Source of the DNA: Gemmatimonadales bacterium
GTDB lineage: Bacteria; Gemmatimonadota; Gemmatimonadetes; Gemmatimonadales; GWC2-71-9
Length of the DNA: 11,455 nt
Assembly (NCBI GenBank): GCA_030601605.1
Contig: JAUVTI010000046.1
Span: 1-11,455 of the forward strand
Direction: 5' to 3'
A program made the position numbers and the translations under genes. Under the pieces are notes generated by a model. The model had not been told where the DNA came from. It did no database searches and saw nothing but the letters and a program-made list of their open reading frames with translations. Below, one piece after another: positions 1 to 7,809 of the stretch (position 1 is its first letter; every line of letters begins with the position of its first letter).

Positions 1-700
1 CCTCCACCCGCACCTTCACTTGGACGACGGAGAGGCCGGAGACGGTCATGAGGAGTCCGGTCTCGCGCGAGAAGGTGCCGGGCACCGCCACCTCCCCTTC
101 CTCCACAGCGAGTCGCGTGATCTGGCCGCTCATGGGCGCGCGCAGCACGGTCTTCGCCAGCTGCTCCTGCGCCTCGTCCAGCCCGGCCTGGGCCTGGGCC
201 ACCTGGTGCCGCGCCGAAACGGCCAGCGCCTCGGCTACCTGGTACTGGGTCTCGGCCTGCTCCAGCTGCTCGTCGGAGACCAGGTTGACGTCCTGCTCCC
301 TGAGCTGCCGTGACCGGTCGCGTGCGCGCCTGGCCTGATCGCGGTTGGCGCGGGCCTGGAGCGCGGACGCCTCAGCAGACGCGAGCATTGCACGGGCGCG
401 CGCCACTGCGGCCTCGTACTGCGAGGGCTGGATGCGCAGCACCAGGTCGCCGCGCTCGACCCACGCGCCTTCCTCCACCGGGATGTACGTGATCCGCCCG
501 GTGATGTCAGAGCTGATGTCTACCGAGCGCTTGGGCTCGATCTGGCCGCTGGCGGTGACAGTGGCGACCAGGTTCTGGCGGCCGACCTCCTCCATCCGCA
601 CCGACGCTCCCCGCTCACTCCGGGACGCGGCGTTCACGGCGATCAGGGCGCCAATCGCAACTGCGATGCCCCCGAATATGAAGACCTTCTTCTTCGACAT
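1..700 (-). CDS. Efflux transporter periplasmic adaptor subunit (MFP/HlyD/MacA-like), 3'-truncated by window
   Basis: The reading frame gives 233 residues from ATG at 700 to the window edge, so the C-terminal part is missing. Residues 7-25 form an N-terminal membrane anchor after a Lys-rich start (MSKKK). Residues 54-92 are the first half of a barrel-sandwich (lipoyl-like) domain, with TGRITYIPVEEGAWVERGDL. Residues about 94-184 are an Ala/Gln/Arg/Glu-rich helical hairpin. The second lipoyl half begins at LRAPMSGQITRL (186-197) and continues to the edge, where the beta-barrel domain would follow. This order is that of MacA/HlyD adaptors, which bridge an inner-membrane ABC or RND pump to a TolC-type channel. 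It lies 15 nt downstream of the tolC-like gene on the same strand, so the two are almost certainly co-transcribed. A pump gene (MacB-like ABC or RND) is expected beyond position 1 but is not visible. The adaptor family is clear; the MacA or RND subtype is not decided. Confidence 0.93.
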   Translation of the reverse strand, partial: MSKKKVFIFGGIAVAIGALIAVNAASRSERGASVRMEEVGRQNLVATVTASGQIEPKRSVDISSDITGRITYIPVEEGAWVERGDLVLRIQPSQYEAAVARARAMLASAEASALQARANRDQARRARDRSRQLREQDVNLVSDEQLEQAETQYQVAEALAVSARHQVAQAQAGLDEAQEQLAKTVLRAPMSGQITRLAVEEGEVAVPGTFSRETGLLMTVSGLSVVQVKVRVE

Positions 701-715
701 TGCCGTCTCGCTATG

Positions 716-2212
716 TTAGCGCAGCGGTCGTCCCACTGCGGCTTCCAAAATCGCTATGGACTGGTGGTACGCATAGATCGCGTTGATGTAATCCGCTTCC
801 GCCATGAGGGCCGCAACCTGCGCGTCGAGCAGCTCGATGAAGGTGCCCGAGCCCACTCTATAACGCTCCTGGCCCAATCTGAGTTGCTCCGCGGCGGCCG
901 TCTGGTTGCTCTCCTGAATCCTAATCGCCTCGTAGGCTGCGAGCAGCGCATAGTAGCTCTGGCTCACCTCGGTGCGCACCAGCAGCCGCCGTGCCCGAAC
1001 CTCCTCTTCGGAGTCCCTGGTGAAGGCCTCTGCCTCGGCTACCGCCAGCGGCCGGCTGAACTGCGTGAAGATCGGGAACGAGAGCGAGACGCTCGCCCTG
1101 AACGGCGACGCGGTGAACTGGAACGGCCATACGCTGTTGGCGTCGATGATCGACTGCTCGTCCGCCGGCGTGAGCAGGAACTGACTGCAGTCCGTGGGCG
1201 TCCCACCGGGGTTGAGCCACTGACTGTTGGCGAACTGGCACTGGGCGACCGCGCTCTGCGAGCCCGCGCGGGCCTGGTCCACCGGGAACTGCGAGTTCGA
1301 GAACTGCTGCGTGAATCCGGACCACCCGGCGGAGAAGCTGAAGGTGGGGAACCACCAGCTCATGCGGGAAGCCTTCTCGCTGGCGTGCGCGAAGTCCGCC
1401 CGCGCCCGCCGCGTGATCAGGTCCGGGTTGTCCTGGTCGGCCTCGGCCAGGATCGTCTCGAGATCCCAGTGTGGCTCGACGATCGGGAACGTGTCCGTCA
1501 GCACCACCGTTGAGGGATCGTCCGGTCCGGGCAGGCCTATGGTCTGGAACAGCCGCAGCTTCTCGACGATCACTCCCTGCCTGGCCTGCAGCAGCGAGAC
1601 CTCCGATTGGCCCTTGGCCACCTCGGCCCGGCGCACTTCCAGCATCGTGTTCTGTCCCACGTCGAACCGCGCGCGCGCGAGCCGCAGGAACTCGTCGTTC
1701 CTCTCCAGTTGCAGCTCCGCGAGACCCACGCCGGCAACGGCCCTCAGCACGGCCAGGTACTGCTGCTTCACCGCAGCCTCGAGGTTGATCTCGGCCCCCG
1801 TGATCATCGCTTCGGTGGCCCGGTACGACGCATTGGCCGACGAGGGTCCCGTGAGCGTGCGGCCATCCACCACGAGCCCCAGGGACACGTCGTAGCCGGA
1901 GCCCCTGGTGGAGGATGGGGAACTGAGCTGATCGGTGAGGAAGATCTGCGACCCCGAGCCCTGGTAGCTGATGCCTCCGCCGATCGCCAGCCGCGGGAGG
2001 AACGAGCCGTACGCGTTCCGCACACCCCAGGTGGCCGGATTGCGGTCGTTCTCTACCTGGCGGTAGGCGGGACTGTAGCGGAGTGCCAAACTCACAGCCT
2101 CTCGCAGTGACAGTGACTGCGGTATGGCTGGACTGGCCGCCTGCTGCGCCTGCGCGAACGCAGGCGGGCCCACGGCAAGGGCCAGGAGCAGGAAGGAGGC
2201 TCTGCGTTTCAT
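716..2212 (-). CDS. TolC/OEP-family outer-membrane efflux channel protein
   Basis: This 498-residue protein begins with a Sec signal peptide (MKRR, then a hydrophobic core, likely cleavage after PAFA at residue 20). The mature part shows the two-repeat organisation of outer membrane efflux proteins. LSLREAVSLALRYSPAYRQ (about 34-51) opens the first repeat. The C-terminal repeat carries an LRLGQERYRVGSGTFIELLD-type segment and ends in AILEAAVGRPLR, typical of the family. Long Ala/Glu/Arg-rich helices form the periplasmic tunnel; Ser/Gly/aromatic stretches near 80-120 and 295-375 should be the beta-barrel strands. The second stretch includes two cysteines (325 and 342) in a Gln/Asn/Ser-rich segment. 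The family forms trimeric outer-membrane conduits. The adaptor gene follows after 15 nt. An AGGG 8 nt before the ATG is the probable ribosome site. Substrate cannot be predicted. The family call is secure; orthology to E. coli TolC is not claimed. Confidence 0.94.
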   Translation of the reverse strand: MKRRASFLLLALAVGPPAFAQAQQAASPAIPQSLSLREAVSLALRYSPAYRQVENDRNPATWGVRNAYGSFLPRLAIGGGISYQGSGSQIFLTDQLSSPSSTRGSGYDVSLGLVVDGRTLTGPSSANASYRATEAMITGAEINLEAAVKQQYLAVLRAVAGVGLAELQLERNDEFLRLARARFDVGQNTMLEVRRAEVAKGQSEVSLLQARQGVIVEKLRLFQTIGLPGPDDPSTVVLTDTFPIVEPHWDLETILAEADQDNPDLITRRARADFAHASEKASRMSWWFPTFSFSAGWSGFTQQFSNSQFPVDQARAGSQSAVAQCQFANSQWLNPGGTPTDCSQFLLTPADEQSIIDANSVWPFQFTASPFRASVSLSFPIFTQFSRPLAVAEAEAFTRDSEEEVRARRLLVRTEVSQSYYALLAAYEAIRIQESNQTAAAEQLRLGQERYRVGSGTFIELLDAQVAALMAEADYINAIYAYHQSIAILEAAVGRPLR

Positions 2213-2240
2213 GGTATGCCCTGTGTGCCTTCGGTTGGTG

Positions 2241-2265
2241 GATGGTGTTTGCCCACACCATCATA
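2241..2265 (-). promoter_or_regulatory. Candidate promoter/operator of the tolC-adaptor unit
   Basis: GATGGTGT (2241-2248) and ACACCATC (2255-2262) form a perfect 8-bp inverted repeat around a 6-nt spacer, 28-50 nt upstream of the tolC-like start codon. On the minus strand the hexamer TATGAT (2265-2260) reads like a -10 box and overlaps one arm. No good -35 hexamer lies 16-18 nt further upstream. A dimeric repressor site over a promoter would fit an efflux operon, but an mRNA hairpin in the 5' leader is equally possible. No regulator gene lies next to it. Confidence 0.35.
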
Positions 2266-2378
2266 CGGTTGACGCGCCGGGGAGGTTTCATCCCGAGACA
2301 TCGAGGTGCGGGTGTGAAGGTGGAGCTGGTGCTGGGCCGCCTCGAGGGGGTGGAAGTGACTGTTCTGTAAGGAGTTGG

Positions 2379-3068
2379 CTAGTCGCTCTCGGCGCGGAGC
2401 ACCACCAGGTCCCTGCTGGGGATGGAGAGCTTGACGAGCCGGCCCCGATCGTCGTACCAGAGGTGCCGCGTGACTCCACCCAGGGTAACGCTCAGGTGCC
2501 ACAAGGCGCGGGTGTCCGGACCAACTTCGGTCGGCTCTGTCCCGTGGTCGGTCAGCTCGGCCCCGCCGCGCCTGGTCCCGCGCAGCGTCATGCCGTGCGC
2601 CGCAGGCTGCGAGAGGTTCGGGGGCAGGGTGTGGTAGGCGAACACGGAGTCATCGGCCAACAGGACGGAGCCTCCGGCCGGGTACTCCCGGGCCGACTCG
2701 CCGGTCGCGGTCTTCAGCCGCACGGTCACCCGGCGGGGGCCTAGCACCATGAGCACCCGCTCCTGGCCTCCGTTCTGGAGCTCGAGAATGCTGGCGACCG
2801 GCTGGGAGTCGGGCAGGAACTCGACCACCGCGGTGAACGTGCGCAGCGGCCGCTCCGCCGGGTACGAGACGGTGCTCGACAGCGTGAAACCGTCCGGCGA
2901 TCCGGAGCGACGGCCACTCCGCAGCAGGAACTTCTCCTGTCCCACCACGCGGTCGCCCTGGATTATCACGAGCGTGCCGCGGTCGAGGGTCTCCTGGCCC
3001 ACGGCTGCGCCCGCTGCCAGGCTCGAGAGGGCGGCTGTGAGAATTGCACTCGCCAGGCGGTGCCTCAT
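2379..3068 (-). CDS. Exported protein of unknown function (beta-rich, about 230 aa)
   Basis: The 229-residue product starts MRHRLASAIL and has a Sec signal peptide, with likely cleavage near residue 24 (AAVG before QE). The mature part is predicted beta-rich, with alternating strands and no cysteines: GTLVIIQGDRVVGQEKFLL (31-49), a central segment with SVFAYHTLPP (141-150), and a C-terminal LWYDDRGRLVKLSI (203-216). WYD-x-x-GR near the C-terminus is reminiscent of periplasmic DUF3108/DUF6134-type proteins, but I cannot confirm membership. The frame stays open upstream to 3347, but the ATG at 3068 is preferred. It gives a clean signal peptide and falls 10 nt after the creatininase stop, whereas the longer version would overlap that gene by 90 codons. 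It is probably co-transcribed with the creatininase gene. A role at the envelope is all the sequence supports. Confidence 0.82.
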   Translation of the reverse strand: MRHRLASAILTAALSSLAAGAAVGQETLDRGTLVIIQGDRVVGQEKFLLRSGRRSGSPDGFTLSSTVSYPAERPLRTFTAVVEFLPDSQPVASILELQNGGQERVLMVLGPRRVTVRLKTATGESAREYPAGGSVLLADDSVFAYHTLPPNLSQPAAHGMTLRGTRRGGAELTDHGTEPTEVGPDTRALWHLSVTLGGVTRHLWYDDRGRLVKLSIPSRDLVVLRAESD

Positions 3069-3078
3069 TGGGAGCGTC

Positions 3079-3828
3079 TCACAGTGCGTCGCCGGAGTCG
3101 ACGGGCTGCCGGAACAGGCGCGTGGCGATCCGGTCATAGATATAGTCGTATAGCTGCTCCCCTTTTTCGGCCGAAGCGAGGCTGGGCCGCCCCAGTGAGC
3201 CCGGGCTGCCCCGCGGGATGGCGCCGCGCGCACCCCGCTGGTAGCGGCGCTCCACCGCCGGCGACGGGAAGTAGTCGCGCGCCTCGTCCGGGTGCACCAG
3301 CGATCCGTCAATGTAGAGCAGCAGCGAGGTGTCCACCTCGCCGCCATGGATCGGAGCGGTGCCGTCGGCCTTGGGAAGGGGGACGGCGAAGATGTCCACC
3401 GCGCGGACCGTGGCCCGCGTGGGGTGCAGCGTACTGAGCGCTTCCAGGTGTGGGTCGACGCCGTGTGCCGTGAGGATGATGAACTGGTCCACGCCTCCAG
3501 CCTCCCAGGAGCCGACCAGGTCGTTGAGCAGACGGTGCAGCGTCTTGCGGTGCACGGAGGCGCTTCCGGGGTATCGGGAGGCAGTGGGCGCGTTCACACC
3601 GTATTCTATGGTAGGAGCGCGCAGGACCTCGAATTCCGCGGACAGCTCATCCGCGAGACGCTCCACGATGATCGTGTCGCAGCCGAGCGGTAGGTGGGGA
3701 CCGTGCTGCTCGGTGGTCCCGACCGGAACGATGAGCCGCGGGTCCCGCTCGAGGTGCTTTCCCACCTCTCCCGGGGTGAGATACTTGAGGAGCAACGGTT
3801 GGCGTTGAGGTACGCTCGAGTCGTTCAT
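3079..3828 (-). CDS. Creatininase-family protein (metal-dependent amidohydrolase)
   Basis: The 249-residue product matches the usual length of the creatininase family (about 240-260). Visible family motifs are IVPVGTTEQHGPHLPLGCDT (33-52), which supplies metal-ligand candidates Glu40, His42 and Asp51; PTIEYGVNAPTASRYPGSASV (72-92); an AHG at 121-123 (His122); HGGEVDTS (161-168), the counterpart of the usual HAGE-x-ETS; and a Ser-Pro-Gly/Glu-Lys-Gly segment (208-223). The family covers creatinine hydrolysis, the archaeal ArfB formamide hydrolase and MftE peptidase, so the substrate here is open. There is no signal peptide, so it is cytoplasmic. The usual NGHGGN around the third ligand reads TAHGVDP here, so this is a divergent member. 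The ATG at 3828 lacks a clear Shine-Dalgarno. It is followed after 10 nt by the exported unknown protein and overlaps the 5' end of the divergent kinase gene. Confidence 0.9.
   Translation of the reverse strand: MNDSSVPQRQPLLLKYLTPGEVGKHLERDPRLIVPVGTTEQHGPHLPLGCDTIIVERLADELSAEFEVLRAPTIEYGVNAPTASRYPGSASVHRKTLHRLLNDLVGSWEAGGVDQFIILTAHGVDPHLEALSTLHPTRATVRAVDIFAVPLPKADGTAPIHGGEVDTSLLLYIDGSLVHPDEARDYFPSPAVERRYQRGARGAIPRGSPGSLGRPSLASAEKGEQLYDYIYDRIATRLFRQPVDSGDAL
3787..3792 (+). promoter_or_regulatory. Shine-Dalgarno supporting the TTG start of the sensor kinase
   Basis: GAGGAG at 3787-3792 is followed by 6 nt and then an in-frame TTG at 3799. No in-frame ATG with a ribosome site lies nearby. A second TTG at 3805 and a GTG at 3853 are also in frame but are worse placed relative to any purine-rich stretch. 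The site therefore decides the start, and it lies inside the oppositely oriented creatininase gene. Confidence 0.6.
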
Positions 3829-6800
3829 TGGGAGCTGGCGGCCGCTGCGGCGGCGGTGGCTTTCGGGCTGTGGATCCGGGGGCCCTCGCTGGCGTGGGCT
3901 GTCGCGGCGTGCGCCCTTGCCGCGGTCATGGTGCTGGTCGCGGTTCCTGCCCGAAAGGCGGGCGCCTGGGCGACCGCGGCGGTCGGCGTCGCGGCCGCCG
4001 TGACGATGCTGTCCACATCGCTCCGCGTCCGCGCCGTGGAGCAGCGCTGGCCCGAGACGCGGGAATCCCTCATCGAGCGTGCGAGCGAGCGGCTCGCCGC
4101 GACTCTGGGCAGCGCGGTCGACTTCACGCGCTCGCTGGCGGAGCGTGGGGCAGCGATCGGAGCATCCGAGCGCGCCGCGGCGTTCGCGGAGGTTGGAGAC
4201 GTCGTATCCGACCAGCTCCCCGAGCACGGCATCGTCGTGCACGACGAGGTTGGCCGTCCCTGGGTCTGGGCCGGGACGCACCGGCTCAGGCCGGAGCGCG
4301 GCGCCTTCGAGTTGGCTGCACGCATAACTCCATTCTACGTCGTGCTCGAGGCCCACCGCCAGAGCGGGATCCGCAGTGCCGTGAGCCAGGTCGTGCTGGC
4401 CGCCGGAAGCGCCGTGCCCGACCGGGACAGGACGCTGGCGGCGCAGTTCGTCGAGGAGACAGGGGTCGGGTTGGAGTTCTACCTGCCTGGCGCGGCCCCG
4501 CTCGAGCCGGACGTGTTCGACTACTGCCTGCCGTCGTGCGTTCCCGAGGCGGGCGCTCCACCCCCCGACACGCTGTTCAGCGTTCGCACGGTGCCACCGA
4601 CGCAGGGTGGGCTCAAGCTGGACCTGATCGAACGGGGGACCCGGTGGGGCTCGCTCCTGGTGCTGGGAAGCATGGCGCTACTCACCGTATTCGGCGGTGC
4701 TGTCGGTCGCTGGGCAGGCGTGTTTGGTGTCGTCGGGCTTCTCACGCTGACGCCCGCGGGCCACGGCGCCGGGCTGGGGCCGCTCTTCTCGCCGGCCATC
4801 TACTTCTCCCAGCTCCTCGGGCCGCTGTCCGCCTCCGCCGGCGCCCTCGGGCTCGCTGCGGCGGTCGTGTTGCTGGTGGAGCTGTGGGCGCTGCGGCGGC
4901 CGCCGCGCCGCACCCTGCCGCGAGCGATCGGAGCGGGCATTATAATCGTCGCCGCGCCGTGGGTGATGTGGAAGTTGGCGCAGGGGATCACGCCGCCCGC
5001 CACGGGGCTGAGCGTGGGTCTGTGGCTGAGTTGGCAGGTGCCGCTGATGCTCGTGGGCGCCGCGTTCGTCCTGGGCGCGGCGCTGCTGGCGGCGCCGCCG
5101 ACGCGGCGCTGGGCGGTTTGGGCCGCGGCAGCAGGCGCCCTGCTCCTGGGAGAGGTGGGCATCGCCACCTGGCAACCCACGGGGGACTGGGCGTGGTGGT
5201 TCGGCGTGCTGTGGATCCCCGTAGCTGGCCTGGTGCTGTTGTCACCCCGCCGTGTGCCGCTGCTCGCGGCGGTGGCATTGGTTGTGGGCGCGGGGGCGGC
5301 GCTCCTCACGTGGGATGCTACGGTGCACGGCCGCCTGCTGCTGGCCGAGCGGGACGCCCAACGAACGAGCGGCGGCGACCCGGTGGCCATCGGATTCCTG
5401 GATCGGTTCAGCCTGACGCTGGAGAACGGCCCGCCTCCGCTGAGTGCCGCATCGCTCTACGCGGAGTGGCGCACCTCCCCCCTCAGTGAAGACGATTACC
5501 CGGCTGTGCTCGCCACTTGGTCGGCGGCGGGCGGTCGCATCGCGGCGCTCGAGCTGGCCGAGCTGGGGCTCGAGCGGGATTACTTGGTCGCGCTGGCCGA
5601 CACCGCGCGCGCGGCCCACGAGCCACTGCTGCGCGCCCTGGAGCTCGACCCGGGCGTGCGCTACGTGAGCGCGACACCGTTCCCCGACGGCACCGTCGTT
5701 ACGGTGGGCGTCGCACCTCGCTCGCAGCTCATCCGGCCGGTGAGAGTGGGACGGTTCCTCAGGGGCGAGCGCCGCCTCGTCGCTCCATACGAGATGTTCC
5801 TGATGCAGCCGGTCACGGACGGGTCGGCGAGCGCGGGACCCCTCCAGTGGCGACGCGACGGATGGCAGGTGCGGGCCACACGGGCACTGGGGTTGGCGCG
5901 GGGCTCGCGCCACCTGCACATCACCGTCCCGCTGCGGGACCCCTCACAGCTGCTCGTCAGGGGCACGCTGTTCGTCTTCCTGGACGCGATCCTGCTCGCC
6001 TTGTTGGGTATCGGCGCGGTGGCCCTCAGCGGCAGCCTCGAGCGGCGGGTGGTCGTCCCCGCCGGTCTTCGGTTCAGGTCGTATCGGGCGCGGCTCACGT
6101 TGGCGCTCGCTGCGTTCTTCGTGATTCCGACTCTGGGGTTCGCGGCGTGGTCGATCGGGCGGCTCCAGGTGGACACCGCACGCAGCCGCGACCTCCTCAT
6201 CCAGCAGGCACTGAGCGACGCGGCCGGAACTGCGCGTCAACTCGGGACGCTGCCGCCGGAAGAGGTCGGTGAAGGTCTGCGGGATCTCTCCGAACGCCTG
6301 AGCGTGGATCTGCTGTGGTATGAGGGCGGCGTGCTGGTGGAGGCCAGCACCACGGTCCTCGCGGAGCTCGGCTTGCTGGATCCGTACCTCGCACCGCGGG
6401 TGTTCGAGGCGCTCACCATGGACGACGAGCCCGAGGTAACGACCGATGCGGCGATCGGCGGGCAACCGACGCGCGTGGGATACCGCAACCTGGGGGGATT
6501 GCCGCGTGGCGCGACCGTGCTTGCCGAAGCGCGGCTGTTGGACGTTGGGGGGATTCGGCGCGAGCAGGAGGACCTGGCGTACGGCTTGCTGCTCGTGACG
6601 CTGCTGGGATTAGGTGGCGCGGCCGGGCTCGCGGCGTTGGCGGCCCGCTCGCTTTCGCGCCCGGTGCAATCACTGCGAGCGGCCGCGGTCGCCGTGGGCA
6701 GGGGCGAGCAGCCGCCTCCGTTCGACGCCGACGTGCCGGCCGAGTTCGTCTCGGTCGTGGACGCGTTCGAGCGCATGGCCTCCGACGTAGAGGCGAGCCA

Positions 6801-7809
6801 ACGTGCCGTCGAAGCGGCCAGACGCCGCACCGCGACCGTGCTGAGCAACGTCGCGACCGGCGTAGTCGCCGTGGATCGCACGATGCTGGTCACGATCGCC
6901 AATCCGCGGGCAAGTGAGCTGCTGCGGGCGACGCTCGAGCCGTCCACACCGATTGCGGCCGCAACGGCGCCCGAGTGGCTCCCGCTGTGGGAGTGGGTGA
7001 TGGATTTCATGCGATTGGGCGGTGAGCTCGACACCCGCGAGTTCTCCATCGGGGCGCGGCGCATCCGAGCGCAGGTCGCGGTGCTGCAGACGGATCCGCG
7101 TGGCTGCGTGGTGGCGCTGGACGACATGACCGAGCTGACCCACGCTGTGCGGGTGCTCGCGTGGGGTGAGCTCGCACGCCAGATAGCGCACGAGATCAAG
7201 AACCCGCTCACGCCGATCCGCTTGGGCGTCCAGCACCTGCAGCGCGCCAGGCGGCACGGGCGCGCCGATTTCGACGCCACGCTGGAGCGCACCTCTCAAC
7301 AGATCCTGGCGGAGATCGAGCGGCTCGACGCCATCGCCCGTGCGTTCTCTCGGTTCGGAGCCCCCCAGACGGGCTCCGTGCCACTGGTTCGCGCCGACCT
7401 GGTTGCGATCGCCGAGGACGCCGCGGCGCTATACTCCCTCAGTGGCGAGGCCCGTGTGTCGGTCGCGGCCGATGGGACGGTCGAGGCGATGGTGCCACCC
7501 AACGAGGTGAAGGAGGTGCTCATCAACCTCGTCGAGAACGCGCGCGACGCCGGTGCAGCAAATGTCACGATCGCGGTGCGGTCTCTGGATGAGGGCGCGG
7601 CGGAGCTCACCGTCGAGGACGACGGCCGCGGCATCACCGGCGAGCACATCGTCCACATCTTCGAGCCGCAGTTCTCGACGACCTCGAGCGGCACGGGGCT
7701 GGGCCTCGCGATCTGCAAGCGCCTGGTGGAGGGCTGGGGCGGAACGATCGAGGTGGAGAGCGAGAAGGGGAAGGGGACCAGGGTGAGGGTCGTGGTGGGG
7801 AGCCCGTAG
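3799..7809 (+). CDS. Very large NtrY-like membrane sensor histidine kinase
   Basis: From TTG 3799 the product is about 1,336 residues, far longer than classical NtrY (about 700-770). Predicted order: three membrane helices (12-73); an extracytoplasmic region (about 75-275); a bundle of about eight helices (about 282-510); a second soluble region (about 515-715); a helix (about 718-742); another helix (about 768-790); a third sensor region (790-925); and a helix (about 928-948). These are followed by HAMP (about 949-1000) and PAS (about 1010-1115). The HisKA domain contains GELARQIAHEIKNPLTPIRL, with the phospho-acceptor His1131. The HATPase domain has the N box NEVKEVLINLVENARDAG (Asn1247), DDGRGI, and an F/G2 region ending in GTGLGLAICKRL. 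Catalytic motifs are intact and the H box is of NtrY type (HEIKNPLTPI). It autophosphorylates in response to a membrane or periplasmic signal, which is unknown. No response regulator is encoded alongside. It diverges from the creatininase gene with a 30-nt overlap. Confidence 0.92.
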   Translation: MALRYARVVHWELAAAAAAVAFGLWIRGPSLAWAVAACALAAVMVLVAVPARKAGAWATAAVGVAAAVTMLSTSLRVRAVEQRWPETRESLIERASERLAATLGSAVDFTRSLAERGAAIGASERAAAFAEVGDVVSDQLPEHGIVVHDEVGRPWVWAGTHRLRPERGAFELAARITPFYVVLEAHRQSGIRSAVSQVVLAAGSAVPDRDRTLAAQFVEETGVGLEFYLPGAAPLEPDVFDYCLPSCVPEAGAPPPDTLFSVRTVPPTQGGLKLDLIERGTRWGSLLVLGSMALLTVFGGAVGRWAGVFGVVGLLTLTPAGHGAGLGPLFSPAIYFSQLLGPLSASAGALGLAAAVVLLVELWALRRPPRRTLPRAIGAGIIIVAAPWVMWKLAQGITPPATGLSVGLWLSWQVPLMLVGAAFVLGAALLAAPPTRRWAVWAAAAGALLLGEVGIATWQPTGDWAWWFGVLWIPVAGLVLLSPRRVPLLAAVALVVGAGAALLTWDATVHGRLLLAERDAQRTSGGDPVAIGFLDRFSLTLENGPPPLSAASLYAEWRTSPLSEDDYPAVLATWSAAGGRIAALELAELGLERDYLVALADTARAAHEPLLRALELDPGVRYVSATPFPDGTVVTVGVAPRSQLIRPVRVGRFLRGERRLVAPYEMFLMQPVTDGSASAGPLQWRRDGWQVRATRALGLARGSRHLHITVPLRDPSQLLVRGTLFVFLDAILLALLGIGAVALSGSLERRVVVPAGLRFRSYRARLTLALAAFFVIPTLGFAAWSIGRLQVDTARSRDLLIQQALSDAAGTARQLGTLPPEEVGEGLRDLSERLSVDLLWYEGGVLVEASTTVLAELGLLDPYLAPRVFEALTMDDEPEVTTDAAIGGQPTRVGYRNLGGLPRGATVLAEARLLDVGGIRREQEDLAYGLLLVTLLGLGGAAGLAALAARSLSRPVQSLRAAAVAVGRGEQPPPFDADVPAEFVSVVDAFERMASDVEASQRAVEAARRRTATVLSNVATGVVAVDRTMLVTIANPRASELLRATLEPSTPIAAATAPEWLPLWEWVMDFMRLGGELDTREFSIGARRIRAQVAVLQTDPRGCVVALDDMTELTHAVRVLAWGELARQIAHEIKNPLTPIRLGVQHLQRARRHGRADFDATLERTSQQILAEIERLDAIARAFSRFGAPQTGSVPLVRADLVAIAEDAAALYSLSGEARVSVAADGTVEAMVPPNEVKEVLINLVENARDAGAANVTIAVRSLDEGAAELTVEDDGRGITGEHIVHIFEPQFSTTSSGTGLGLAICKRLVEGWGGTIEVESEKGKGTRVRVVVGSP

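Noticed and set aside
20..719. Plus-strand open frames across the adaptor gene
   Set aside because: They are antisense to a well-supported adaptor sequence and have low-complexity Arg/Ala/Pro composition without start signals or domains.
921..2291. 456-codon open frame on the minus strand overlapping the tolC-like gene
   Set aside because: It is an out-of-frame reading of the same strand as the clear channel gene. Its product is Gly/Arg/Ala/Pro-rich with no recognisable domain, as expected for a shadow in GC-rich DNA.
2379..3347. 322-codon version of the exported protein starting at 3347
   Set aside because: The added 93 residues overlap the creatininase gene in another frame and would bury the signal peptide that starts at 3068.
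3079..4356. 425-codon version of the creatininase gene starting at 4356
   Set aside because: The extra 176 residues are antisense to the kinase and have no creatininase-family content. The family length and conserved N-terminus fit the ATG at 3828.
3828..5489. 553-codon plus-strand frame inside the kinase gene
   Set aside because: It is a frame-shifted shadow with Gly/Arg-rich composition. The kinase frame reads continuously through helices and catalytic motifs.
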